NCBI GenBank assembly: GCA_949358305.1
Contig: OX442316.1
Coordinates: 8,430,001 to 8,494,000, forward strand
Reading direction: 5' to 3'
Origin: Strigamia acuminata
Taxonomy: Eukaryota > Arthropoda > Chilopoda > Geophilomorpha > Linotaeniidae
DNA: 64,000 nucleotides
The translations under genes were made by a program, and so were the position numbers. The stretch's first letter is position 1, and every line of letters begins with the position of its first letter. The notes under the pieces were generated by a model. The model was given only the letters and a program-made list of their open reading frames with translations, was not told the origin of the DNA and searched no databases. Of this stretch, positions 11,701 to 19,575 are shown in pieces.

Positions 11701-13971
11701 AATACGAATTTTTGTCGTCGCACGATCCTCTCGCACAACTGCACGATGCGGCATAAAATATGAATGTTCTGGGTCTTGCACTTTCACTTCTTCGATGATG
11801 TCGTTTTTCAGCTGATCGTCGAAGATTTTTTTGTAAGCTTGATAAAAGCCGGGGTTCTTCTTGAACTTGCGCACCAAATGCCAAAATCTCCGCTTGGCTA
11901 CTTCAAAATTGTTGTTGAGTTGACTGGCATCGACTAACCACGGTAGTGGCACCACATATCGTCCGTCCTCTCGCGTCACCAGCTCGCGGAAGCGCTTTGT
12001 GCACGTGTTGCGATCTGTTGGCGACTCGTCAATGGACTCGTGTCGGATTCCAATCGCTTCGAGTTCCCAGAATTGTTTAAGATGGTCATCTAAGCGGTCG
12101 TCGAGCCGCACGTTGAATACGCGGGTGACCATTGTAGACAAAGTCGTCACGTTGGGCGAGCTACCCATCAACGCCCAGCCAAAAATTGTTTCGATTGCCA
12201 CCAGATCCTCTTCAAACTTCTCGAGACGTCCAGTCAAAATTTTAGCGATATTATCGGCGCCTATCAAACAAAAAACATCAAAATTAGTGTATTGTTCAAA
12301 ATTTATTACAATATTGTTGCGTGCTAAGGCGGCTCGCAAGCCAGCCTGCAACTCAGTTTTTATCGGCCGCGTTATCCACGGCGTCTCGATTGCTGTGACC
12401 GTGAGCGATTTATTCTTGTCGTCCACGTTGCACAAATTCAACTCGAATCGTTCTCGCTTTGCACTTTGCGACACTTGACTGCCAAAAGTCAGTACGGACA
12501 AATTTTCAGTTCCTTTCGATTGCAACCCCAAGTCTTTAGCAAGACTGGACAACACGAATGTCGTTTGGCTGCCGGGGTCGAGAAGACACTGCACGATCGC
12601 TTCTTTTGATTGATGCACAACACGCACAAAAATTGACGCCAACGCTGCAGCAGGAGGAGGGACGAACGCTGATAATTCTGCACACGTAGCCACGTGAGTG
12701 GTCAAACTTTCATTAACGGTTTTCCTCGCTCCATCACACACCAAAGGATTGTGATTTCGTTGGCAAATCTTACACGTGATTCGGTAGGAGCACGTTTTCG
12801 ACGTGTGCCCCTTTTTTAAGCACTTAAAACACCGTCCATTTTTAACCACGTATTCTTTTCGCTCCGCTGCAGTCGTGGAACAGCCGTCACGTTCGTGGGT
12901 CTTACTGCAAAACATGCAGTTGGCGATCATCGTGCTCAATACTCGAGCAGACGGGACACGATCGTTGTTCTTGCGAAATGTCTTCTCCGTGTCCTGTTTT
13001 TCTGCTTTTCCCGACTTCTCCTGGTCTTTAGTGCGATGCAGGTCCTGAAAACTATCAATTTTGCTATGATGAATTAGTTCAGCTCGAATCATGTCCAATA
13101 AGTCTTTTGCTTTGTATTTCCCATCAGGGTGTTGTCGCGAAAAGTCTAGTGAAATTTGTTTTGGGACCAAACCCAATATCAGCGGACAAGCTGTCGCATC
13201 GATAGCTTCAGTGTTCATTTTTGACGCCAACAATCCGCGCACGTGTGACTCGCAGCGGTCGTAGAGCTTTTGAAGAGGCACGGGGTCTAAAATATCTTTT
13301 ACAGGTTGCATTTTCATTAACGCTCTCATGTGCGCACTGAGAATAACGTCACTTCGCCCGTAACGTTCAATTAAAAGTTCCTTGGCGACGGGGTAATTCT
13401 CATCAGTTGGCGGCAGTCCTTTCAACACGAGCGCCGCTTCACCGTCCAAATACGACTTCAAATACACTAACTTGCTTTTATTTGTGATGTTAGGCTTCGA
13501 ATCGATGCTGATTTCGAAATTCCCCCAGAAATCATCCCATTCGAGGGGGTCGCCACTGAATTTTATGGCCTCGTACTTGGGGAGTCGCATCGTCGTCTCG
13601 TGCGGGGCATTAACGGTACCATGGTAATTGTTGGTGATCGGGGCGAGTGGCGGGGCGATTGCCAGCGCATTCATTTTCTTCAGCGCTTCTTCGAGCTCGA
13701 CCTCGCAGTCGATTATCTTCTCATTATAATTAGTTTCGCACTGTGTGATTTCTTGGTCGATCTCGTCGTCGTCAACCAACGCCGCCAATATTTTTCCGTC
13801 TAACGCCTTTAATTCGGCGGACTTGGCCTTCAGGTTGGCCTTAATTTTTTTTAGTTCGAGTTCATTCTGTGGTATTGCCGCAAGAATCGTTTTCGCCTTG
13901 GTTATAGTGGCGGTCGTCATTCTTCTGGCCACTGTTCGTTGTGACTTGATCACGTTGAGATCTTCGGCCAT
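8758..13971 (-). CDS. BEL/Pao gag-pol polyprotein
   Basis: One uninterrupted 1737-codon frame; the ATG (13969-13971) lies about 70 nt inside the primer-binding site. In order: a coiled-coil gag N-terminus (residues 30-105); the DUF1759 region (about 137-290); zinc knuckles including CFKCLKKGHTSKTC (near 385); an aspartic protease with LLDPGSQTTF (near 465); reverse transcriptase with YISDIEKAFLQL and FYVDDLLDS (near 880); RNase H starting HLFCDASPK (near 1062); an HHCC integrase zinc domain (about 1370-1400); and a DDE core with VDFAGPL, YSDNAKTF and WGGFWERL supplying D, D and E. A DUF5641-type C-terminus follows. The protease has DPG where DSG or DTG is usual. The stop lies 24 nt before the 3' LTR. 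Encoded antisense to the host channel gene. Confidence 0.95.
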   Translation of the reverse strand: MAEDLNVIKSQRTVARRMTTATITKAKTILAAIPQNELELKKIKANLKAKSAELKALDGKILAALVDDDEIDQEITQCETNYNEKIIDCEVELEEALKKMNALAIAPPLAPITNNYHGTVNAPHETTMRLPKYEAIKFSGDPLEWDDFWGNFEISIDSKPNITNKSKLVYLKSYLDGEAALVLKGLPPTDENYPVAKELLIERYGRSDVILSAHMRALMKMQPVKDILDPVPLQKLYDRCESHVRGLLASKMNTEAIDATACPLILGLVPKQISLDFSRQHPDGKYKAKDLLDMIRAELIHHSKIDSFQDLHRTKDQEKSGKAEKQDTEKTFRKNNDRVPSARVLSTMIANCMFCSKTHERDGCSTTAAERKEYVVKNGRCFKCLKKGHTSKTCSYRITCKICQRNHNPLVCDGARKTVNESLTTHVATCAELSAFVPPPAAALASIFVRVVHQSKEAIVQCLLDPGSQTTFVLSSLAKDLGLQSKGTENLSVLTFGSQVSQSAKRERFELNLCNVDDKNKSLTVTAIETPWITRPIKTELQAGLRAALARNNIVINFEQYTNFDVFCLIGADNIAKILTGRLEKFEEDLVAIETIFGWALMGSSPNVTTLSTMVTRVFNVRLDDRLDDHLKQFWELEAIGIRHESIDESPTDRNTCTKRFRELVTREDGRYVVPLPWLVDASQLNNNFEVAKRRFWHLVRKFKKNPGFYQAYKKIFDDQLKNDIIEEVKVQDPEHSYFMPHRAVVREDRATTKIRIVFDASSKGKNELSLNDCLDSGPNLLPEILKLLVLFRRELVAYISDIEKAFLQLLLRLCDRNFVSFLWVPENWDGLEFLVPRIMRQKRVTFGVSSSPYSLNDTIQMHLDEMENLYPDTVKQIREKFYVDDLLDSMRAENQVLTVFYEARKLMMDAHLPLRKWHSNSPRLREIFAKEIPEDEEIIAAENGQTTVLGLIWNYETDRLQLEIGEWAEKKPESGQGSKRAIVQAVAKIYDPLGFASPFAIVGKLMFQELWSRKIDWDVPLPPDIAKRWCEWYEQVTTLRTISVKRPYSPNLSDNSQQEIHLFCDASPKAYGVVVYVRTETNGTVDVSLCMSKSRVAPLKPLTLPKLELMSALLSSRVAVKLRVLEIKKMHCWTDSSITYFWIQQQQKKTNPFIANRVREIRTNTDVESWRHCPGRVNPADKLTRGMEAVKLVDDNEWWQGPEWLRKGEEHWPQEISAELETQLEEFEENCTSVNATRSAEKMEPIFALENYSSWTRVVRITAWMLRFIRNSRKNQSIVGPLKTEEIEAAETYWFRHAQRSRFAEELDCVQSAVKLNRESPLSQVELIIDEREVLRINSRIRDHIGSKNFIYPVVLDADSPMTKLIIRDCHLRALHGGLGDTLAEFRSRFWTRRARKTIKSYVSKCITCRRVNSKLMTQAIGLLPSDRINRAAPFQIIGVDFAGPLYMRSGEKCYIALFTCAVVRAVHLELVSDLTTEKFILAFKRLISRRGIPSIVYSDNAKTFKRAEKDLALFINGFAGEEFQGFLSHNKIQWKFIVELAPWWGGFWERLVKTVKLSLKKVLGRSSLCFEGLTTVLTEVEAIINSRPITYVTDDPTEQEPLSPSHFLIGTRISSLPDIYNSEHHVDISKRTELVKRWKLRQRFTNLLWRRWSHEYLVELREFRRVRASKEICVNDLVLVQEQGQPRMTWKTAKITKTFDGRDGKIRSCEMMLPGGKTLRRPVQRLCSLEVADDN

Positions 13972-14040
13972 TTTTTATTTTTCTCAAATTTTACTTGCGG
14001 TTTTTATAGATTTCAGTTCTTCAGGTTCCTGGATTTTTCT

Positions 14041-14057
14041 CCCGGGTTTCGGCACCA
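14041..14057 (-). other. tRNA primer-binding site of the BEL/Pao element
   Basis: On the minus strand TGGTGCCGAAACCCGGG follows the 5' LTR after one base. It begins TGG, so its complement ends in CCA as a tRNA 3' end must. The donor tRNA is not identified here. Confidence 0.75.
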
Positions 14058-14058
14058 A

Positions 14059-14458
14059 TTTCGAGACTTCGAAATAATCTAGCTGCGATTGCAGCACGCG
14101 CGAGCAACAATTTGAGACGTATTTTTAAACTTAACTAATTTTAATCGTTGAAGATTTTAACAAGGAAAATCGCGTGGTGACACACGATGATACAGGTAAA
14201 AAAGATGGTGGTCAATCCCAAAAACGGGGTCAACTTCCGGTCAACAAGGACCGGTCAAAATTACAGATTACACACCAGAGGGCACTCTTGGTGTCCCTCG
14301 ATCAAAAAACACTATTGTCGTTAAAACATTACCAATACAATTCGATATTCGATAAAAACAATTACAAAGAGACTTAAAACACTTTTCGAAATAAAACACT
14401 AAAATTAAACATAAATTGAAATCATTACTAAACATTAAATCCAAATCTGGATTTTACA
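14059..14458 (-). repeat. 5' LTR of the BEL/Pao element
   Basis: Right-hand 400-bp LTR, apparently identical to 8334-8733. As the element reads leftward, this copy drives transcription. The host sequence resumes at 14459 with the second CACGG. Confidence 0.92.
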
Positions 14459-14463
14459 CACGG
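14459..14463. repeat. target-site duplication, right copy (CACGG)
   Basis: Matches 8329-8333. Removing the element and one copy restores the channel exon reading frame across the site (TAC ACG GTA TTC). Confidence 0.9.
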
Positions 14464-14673
14464 TATTCCCAAATTCTTTAGCGTTGGAAATGTGGTTTCC
14501 TCTTCTGAATTTTGGAAACTGCAAAGCCTTTGGATGTGTGGATGTTCAGTTGCATTCTAATTGTATTTATATCTCTTCTTGAGTATGCTCTTGTTGGATA
14601 TCTCGAACATTTGGATCGTTCTAACGCAATTTCACCTGTTAAGACTCCATTTTCAACACCTTCGACTACAAAT
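14464..14673 (+). pseudogene. end of channel exon 4 fused to the TM3 exon
   Basis: 14464 to about 14511 continues exon 4 (FPNSLALEMWFPLLNFGN), which then runs into a stop. From about 14512, in the +1 frame, ETAKPLDVWMFSC begins TM3 and the frame runs on to STTN at 14673. A phase-0 GTGTGT donor at 14674 fits the phase-0 acceptor at 14750. A GTAAGC donor at 14678 is stronger but out of phase. No intron can fit between the two parts, so a deletion junction at about 14505-14520 is the simplest reading. Confidence 0.6.
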
Positions 14674-14750
14674 GTGTGTAAGCTAAATGCCCAGATGACC
14701 GCATTACGTGTTAACATTAATTTACAATTTATTTTTGTTTATTTTTGTAG

Positions 14751-14870
14751 TTAAGAATGAAATTTCCGAAAAAATCAAGATGTAAGGCTATTGATCAAAT
14801 CTCCCGATTCGTGGTTCCAGGAGTGTTTTCTCTTTTCAATTTGTGTTTCTGGATATATTATTGTCGTTGA
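14751..14870 (+). pseudogene. TM4 terminal exon of the broken Cys-loop channel
   Basis: After a TTTATTTTTGTAG acceptor the frame encodes a basic stretch, then CKAIDQISRFVVPGVFSLFN and LCFWIYYCR, ending at TGA 14868-14870. An acidic/basic lead-in, then P, then FNLxxW is the TM4 pattern of anion-selective Cys-loop receptors. The exon has no internal lesions. Confidence 0.75.
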
Positions 14871-15485
14871 ATCAAATTTGAAGTGTTTAATTGTATTCTC
14901 GCATTTTATATATAGGGAAATGCACTTCCTTCGTTCTTTAATCATGGCTTTTTCTTAAATTATCTTCAAATAAACCGACTGTTTTAAATGGTATGTTTTT
15001 GTAATATTTGTGTGGTATTTTTAAAAAATACTTTAAAGAGTAAAAACTAAGTGGTGGTACTTCGGATACCACCTCCAAATTTAGGTGTGTAATGCGTTAT
15101 GTGCCGCGATCAAATTTTATTTTAGTTGGAAGGCAAACTAAACTTCATTTATACACTAACCTATAGTATTCAAGTAACCTTGCACTTTTCTTTTAACTCT
15201 CTCTGGATACTTTCAACAAAAATCACCCACAGATGACGTAAAAAATTACTGATATATTAGTTCAAAAAATGTACACAAGATGACAGGACGGAGAAGAAAA
15301 TTATAATACTTTCTAGAATATTCTGTAAGTATTTTTGATTGGATATTCAAATAAACCTACGTTGCTTCTTATATTTTGCATTTTGTGTTTTTCGCGAGGA
15401 TTTATTCATTGGTTTCTTCGGCTCGCAAGAGGAAACATGCGTCGAATTGAGGTAAGTTTGACTTATTTGGCACTTTTTATTTAGA

Positions 15486-15624
15486 GTTTACGCTTTTTTC
15501 TTCTTCTTTATAGTTCTCATATATTTTTTTGGCGTTTAGGCTTTTCTTCTTCTTCACAGTTCTGGTATCTTTTTTAACGTTTAGGCTTTTTTTCTTTTTC
15601 ATAGTTCTCATTTATTTTTTGGTG
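15486..15624. repeat. three-copy tandem repeat, about 46-bp unit
   Basis: Units starting at 15486, 15534 and 15579 each begin GTTTA(C/G)GCTTTT, run through a T/C-rich tract and AGTTCT, and differ by small changes (48, 45 and about 45 bp). Confidence 0.65.
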
Positions 15625-15854
15625 CTCTGTTTTATAGAAGTATTTTAAATTGCTCTTTCACCTCCCGTCATCCATACGGGTTTAATTTATTAATAGTTGT
15701 CTTTTAACAAGTTTAATTTAAATTTAATTTATTTTTGATTTGTTAATTTAATTTTTTTTTTTAGGGTTTGAAGTTTCTGTGTCTACCTATCGAATTTGTT
15801 TTTCATATCTTAACTATATTTATTATAGCGCATTACTTTACAAATGGCGTGCGC

Positions 15855-15990
15855 ATGATGTTTAATGTATTACTTTCATTTTGACCTTTTCTGTTTTGTA
15901 GTTTGTTAATTTTACATATTAATTGTATATTTATTTTATAGATTTAATCAAGGACCTTCCTGTGCCAACCCAGAGGATTCAGCACTGAAG
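15855..15990 (+). repeat. diverged copy of the segment at 6990-7130
   Basis: Shares ordered blocks with 6990-7130: a TTTCATTTTGACC tract, GTTAATTTTAC, ATTAATTGTATATTT, a TTTATTTTATAG acceptor-like end, and the CC(T)TCCTGxGCxAAxCCAGA block. The copies bracket the channel pseudogene. Confidence 0.45.
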
Positions 15991-16293
15991 ACATTAATAT
16001 TTTTATGTATTTCTTTCTTTGTATTATATTTTAAGTGCAATAAAATTTATTTGTGTGTTGTCTTTATAATTTTTATGTAGTTGAATAAAACTACATAAAA
16101 ATTATAATTACATAATACTTTTAATTAAAATTTGTTGTCATTTAATTAAAACATTCGAATAAAGTGGGAAATCTGTATACCCACCATCCCCCTTTTTTAT
16201 ACTAAGTTCAAACCTATAAAAATTTGGCATGGATTCGCATTATTGGACTAAAAATAATTTGAGAAAATGACATAGCTTATAGGAAATAAAAAA

Positions 16294-17639
16294 CTTTATT
16301 GAAAGGAATTTTATACACAAATATTTTACAAATTTTTCCTTAAAAGGAAAATTAATGGCAAATAAAACATTGAACCGGGTTATAACGGATCATTTAATGG
16401 ATTGTCTCAGGTAAATATCCCCCTTGAGACTCCACCGTTTTACCCATACGGGAACCCAGAGTATGCCACATTCTGGGTCCCCAAAAAGATATCCCACGAT
16501 GTTTTCCTAGTGATGAAGGTTTTAACCTAAACACAAAAGATTAGCAAGTAAATATAACAAAATACAAGAATTATACATGACTACAAACAATTATACAAAA
16601 ATAGAAGTTAAAATATGAGTAAAAATAATAATTATACAAAAATATTAGATAAAATATAAGTAAAAATAATAATTATACAAAAATAGTACTCCGTAATTAT
16701 ACAAAAATAGTACTCCGTAATTAGTAAAACGTAGAAACAAATGTTGGAACTAAAATGTTAGAAATTCGTGTCTACCGCTCGTCGAAATTCGTGTCTACCG
16801 CTCGGCGAAATTCGTGTCTACCGCTCGGCGAAATTCGTGTCTACCGCTCGTCGAAATTCGTGTCTACCGCTCGGCGAAATTCGTGTCTACCGCTCGGCGA
16901 AATTCGTGTCTACCGCTCGGCGAAATTCGTGTCTACCGCTCGGCGAAATTCGGGTCTACCGCTCGGCGAAATTCGGGTCTACCGCTCGTCGAAATTCGTG
17001 TCTACCGCTCGTCGAAATTCGTGTCTACCGCTCGTCGAAATTCGTGTCTACCGCTCGTCGAAATTCGTGTCTACCGCTCGTCGAAATTCGTGTCTACCGC
17101 TCGTCGAAATTCGTGTCTACCGCTCGTCGAAATTCGTGTCTACCGCTCGTCGAAATTCGTGTCTACCGCTCGTCGAAATTCGTGTCTACCGCTCGTCGAA
17201 ATTCGTGTCTACCGCTCGCTGAAATTCCTCTACTCCTTCTGGAATTCGTTTATTGCTTCTAATGTTCTAAAATGCAAAATAACTGAATTAATAAATTACC
17301 ATACAATTACAGTATAATAAAATTGGATACAATTTACAAAAAACATTAAACAAAACTAAGGAAAATTAATTAAATATGCTCGCCTTAACTGTACAAAACA
17401 CTATACTGTACAAAAATATAACTGGACAAATAACTAAAACATAAAAGGCAAAAACGACTAATAATTAATTCCAAAAAAAACAATTTTAAAACCGCTAAAT
17501 TAAACCTGAGAAGTAAAATTTGAGAAAAACTCACCTCGAAACGCCGTGTGCTTCGCCTCCGAGACGGGAATAAAAACTGGTGAAAATCTAAAGCGAAAAA
17601 ATAAAGATGCAAAATAGCAAACGACCCGTAACCTCTCAT
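16294..17639 (-). CDS. weak candidate two-exon small secreted-peptide gene
   Basis: Exon 17535-17639 starts ATG and encodes MRGYGSFAILHLYFFALDFH, which is signal-peptide-like, then an Arg-rich stretch, ending at a strong GTGAGT donor in phase 0. Exon 16394-16526 follows a TCTTTTGTGTTTAG acceptor. AATAAA lies at 16295-16300 on the minus strand. In phase 0 the second exon reads only 28 codons (VKTFITRKTS...). A different frame stays open for 43 codons and contains GISFWGPRMWHTLGSRMGK, which resembles an amidated-peptide layout (basic, peptide, Gly-Lys), but that frame does not join the first exon. The minisatellite would lie in the intron. Not assignable to a known peptide family; either an exon is missing or this is not a gene. 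Confidence 0.2.
16589..16719. repeat. short AT-rich tandem array
   Basis: AATTATACAAAAATA recurs at 16589, 16630, 16671 and 16695. The spacing is 41, 41, then 24 bp; the last two units share TAGTACTCCGT. The array abuts the 23-bp minisatellite. Confidence 0.75.
16761..17220. repeat. 23-bp minisatellite, exactly 20 copies
   Basis: The unit GAAATTCGTGTCTACCGCTC plus G(T/G)C repeats 20 times over 460 bp. Units 9 and 10 have GGG for GTG. The T/G site reads T,G,G,T,G,G,G,G,G,T and then T through unit 19; unit 20 ends GCT. A degenerate 21st unit follows. Because 23 is not a multiple of 3 and the unit lacks stops on the plus strand, all three plus frames stay open for 155-167 codons with the same 23-residue period; these are not genes. 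Confidence 0.97.
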
Positions 17640-18738
17640 CTGAATAACCAATCACAAATCACACAAACTTCAAGAAAAAACCTCAAATTCGTGCGTACTG
17701 CCACCTGATGATAAAAATCATAAACAAATAAAACTCAAGAGAGTTGCTAAGCAACACAACTTTAGAGTGTATCTGCGTAATAATGCGTAATGCGTAATAA
17801 ACTGACGGAAACTTCAATATGATTTAAAAACCAAAACACAAATGGACACAGTTCAATCCACTCGATTAAATACAATTTCACGGGATATTTATTTTCGAAC
17901 ACATGATGCTGTGTACGAGACACCCCGCAACTAAGATGATAACTTGGTTCCAGAAAGCAAAATTCACATTCAGAGCGACAAATTAGGCATAATATTAAAA
18001 ATGCACAAATTACAGCAAATTAATCGAAAAAACTCTGTTCGTTCGTCTTCTCTTTGATATCCTCTTCCCATCTGTCAAACGAGTCGAGTTCACTCGATCT
18101 TGGACAATTGTTCAAGATTTGTAAAGGCGTCGTCGTTGTCGTGGAACTCGTGCTCTTAGCGATGTTGTTGTCGTTGCACAGCAAAACACTCCATCTAATC
18201 AGCATGACAGCGTCGATTTCCGGTAGTAACAAGCGTGGCAATGGTTAAATTCCAGTCGAATAACGCTGCATACAAAATAAAATACATAAAACGAGAAAAT
18301 AATTATTTTAACAATTTAACTTGGTAAAAAATGAAGTCGTTTTGATAGAAGGTGAGAAAACTCGATTAAAAAATCTGGTCGCTCGATGGCGATCCCTGCC
18401 ACAACAAATTCCACCTGCTAAACACAGAAACTAAAACAAAATACCGTAATTAATTAACTGTTTATATAATTTATTTTCCTTAAATTAAACTCAATTCAAT
18501 TCACCCGCATTTCTGTACAATAAATGCCACAATTCTTACGACGGACTCGGGGTTGTAGTACGTCTCGTAAATATCGACATGGAACGGATAAACTAACTGC
18601 TCGAATTTCAAATCTGTTTGTTTAAAATGAAAACTGAAAAATTCGGGTCTAAACGTTTCAATTTTGTAATCATCAACAAACCGATCAAATCTTAGTATAA
18701 AATGCGTTGCGGTTGTTGCATTTAAACGATCGGAGTTA
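17640..18738. other. intergenic with CpG-richer patch
   Basis: No confident gene. A GC-richer stretch at 18020-18245 carries overlapping short frames on both strands (73 codons minus, 64 plus), neither with a recognisable domain. GTTGCTAAGCAAC at 17743-17755 is a perfect 13-bp palindrome of X-box type. Confidence 0.4.
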
Positions 18739-18953
18739 CTTTAGAATATGGCCCGCTTCGGAATGGGTCCAAAATTTGGTTACATACCCCACTCCCCCCC
18801 TAAGGCTAGGTTAAGGATAGGCTAGAGCAGGTTAGGTTAGGTTAAGGTTAGGTTCATTTCCGACAATTTTGAGTGTCATTTTCAGACTCAGGAGGCTTTA
18901 TTTGGTAAGTAACCAAATTTTGGGCCCATTCTGAAGCGGGCCATATTCTAAAG
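18739..18953. mobile_element. palindromic MITE with TTAGG-like repeats inside
   Basis: The left arm CTTTAGAATATGGCCCGCTT extends about 45 bp and is mirrored by the right arm ending ATATTCTAAAG with few mismatches. TA lies on each side (18737-18738, 18954-18955). The interior at about 18801-18854 is a degenerate GGTTA array (GGTTAGGTTAGGTTAAGGTT), the permuted arthropod telomere unit TTAGG. No coding capacity. Confidence 0.75.
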
Positions 18954-19263
18954 TAAACCCAAACGATCTGCACGACGACGACGACGGAGTATGTTCCCAC
19001 AAACACACCAAGGGCCGAATTTGTTTCAATTAATTTCTAATTAATTTGCGACAATTTTTCAATTTTTCGTAACTCACAAGTACCGTAGTGAATAATTTGA
19101 ATTTAAAAAATAAATAATTGACATAACATAAATGAAAAATTTCTAATCGAAGGAGAAACGGCTGGAATTTTAAGTAATTGCGAATACCTCACAGTTGTTG
19201 TTCCAGGCTGAGAAGTATAAGATCTCTTCCTATCTTACGTTGATTCAATATAACATATCCAAA

Positions 19264-19575
19264 TCTTGTTGAAACTCCACTGCAAATCCACAAAATATAT
19301 CCGAATTATTCGCCTACTGTGCTAAACTAGCTAAAACTCCACTGTATAGATTCAATAAATGTATCCGAATTTGTCGCCCACAGTGCAAAACATGTTGAAA
19401 ATAAACTGTGAGTCCAAAAATCCTTTACAAACATCTTGAAACTGAACTGTAGACTCAAAAAACTTATCCGAATTTATCGCTCATGATCAAAACTGGTTTC
19501 AATGTGTACAATAAAGCTAAAAAAACGTATTCGAATTTATGGCAGGTGTTCCAAACCTGTTGAAACTGAGCTATG
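19264..19575. repeat. decayed tandem array, about 63-bp unit
   Basis: Units starting at 19264, 19328, 19391, 19432, 19493 and 19556 share CTTGTTGAAACTCCACTG-like starts and, in most, a TATCCGAATTTxTCGC core. Spacings are 64, 63, 41, 61 and 63 bp. Divergence between units is high, so the array is old. Confidence 0.7.

Larger units (their letters stand above)
8334..14458 (-). mobile_element. complete BEL/Pao LTR retrotransposon
   Basis: A 6125-bp element bounded by two 400-bp LTRs that look identical base for base, flanked by a CACGG duplication, with a primer-binding site next to the 5' LTR (right end, since the element is on the minus strand) and one long open gag-pol frame. Domain order protease, RT, RNase H, integrase and the Pao-type sequence motifs place it in BEL/Pao. 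No envelope-like frame is present. Everything needed for autonomous transposition appears intact. It lies antisense within exon 4 of the Cys-loop channel gene. Confidence 0.95.
7844..14870 (+). pseudogene. Cys-loop ligand-gated chloride-channel-type gene, broken by deletion and a BEL/Pao insertion
   Basis: Exons follow GT-AG rules with consistent phases. 7844-7905 encodes a signal peptide, 7956-8044 has LLPAHYNKYQAP, and 8107-8171 has the VTCAIYRLTI beta strand. Exon 8243-8333 continues at 14464 after the retrotransposon and has FYISWRDFRL and LALEMWFPLLNFGN, the loop D/A region. Then come a TM3 exon (to 14673) and a TM4 exon (14751-14870, stop TGA). PLDVWMFSCILIVF in TM3 and SLFNLCFWIYY in TM4 are typical of GABA/glycine/glutamate-gated anion channels. 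Two breaks are seen: a 6.1-kb BEL element within exon 4, and loss of the roughly 150 codons that should carry loops B/E/C, the Cys-loop, TM1 and the pore-lining TM2. The TM3 frame is also shifted +1 relative to exon 4. A functional channel cannot be encoded. An assembly error is the main alternative. Confidence 0.75.
15300..16060 (+). ncRNA. possible spliced noncoding transcript
   Basis: A good donor (GAG followed by GTAAGT, exon end 15451) and an acceptor at 15941 ahead of a short exon-like segment with AATAAA at 16039-16044 could define a two-exon transcript. No long frame is present. The 5' end is arbitrary. Weak evidence. Confidence 0.22.

Noticed and set aside
14491-14525. A 35-nt intron between channel exon 4 and TM3
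   Set aside because: Too short, and splicing it does not restore the TM3 frame.
16755-17317. Three overlapping plus-strand frames of 155-167 codons
   Set aside because: They are the 23-bp minisatellite read in three phases; identical periodic residues in each, no start context.
18020-18248. Overlapping 73-codon (minus) and 64-codon (plus) frames
   Set aside because: Both strands open in a CpG-richer patch; an in-frame stop lies just upstream of the minus frame and no family is recognised.
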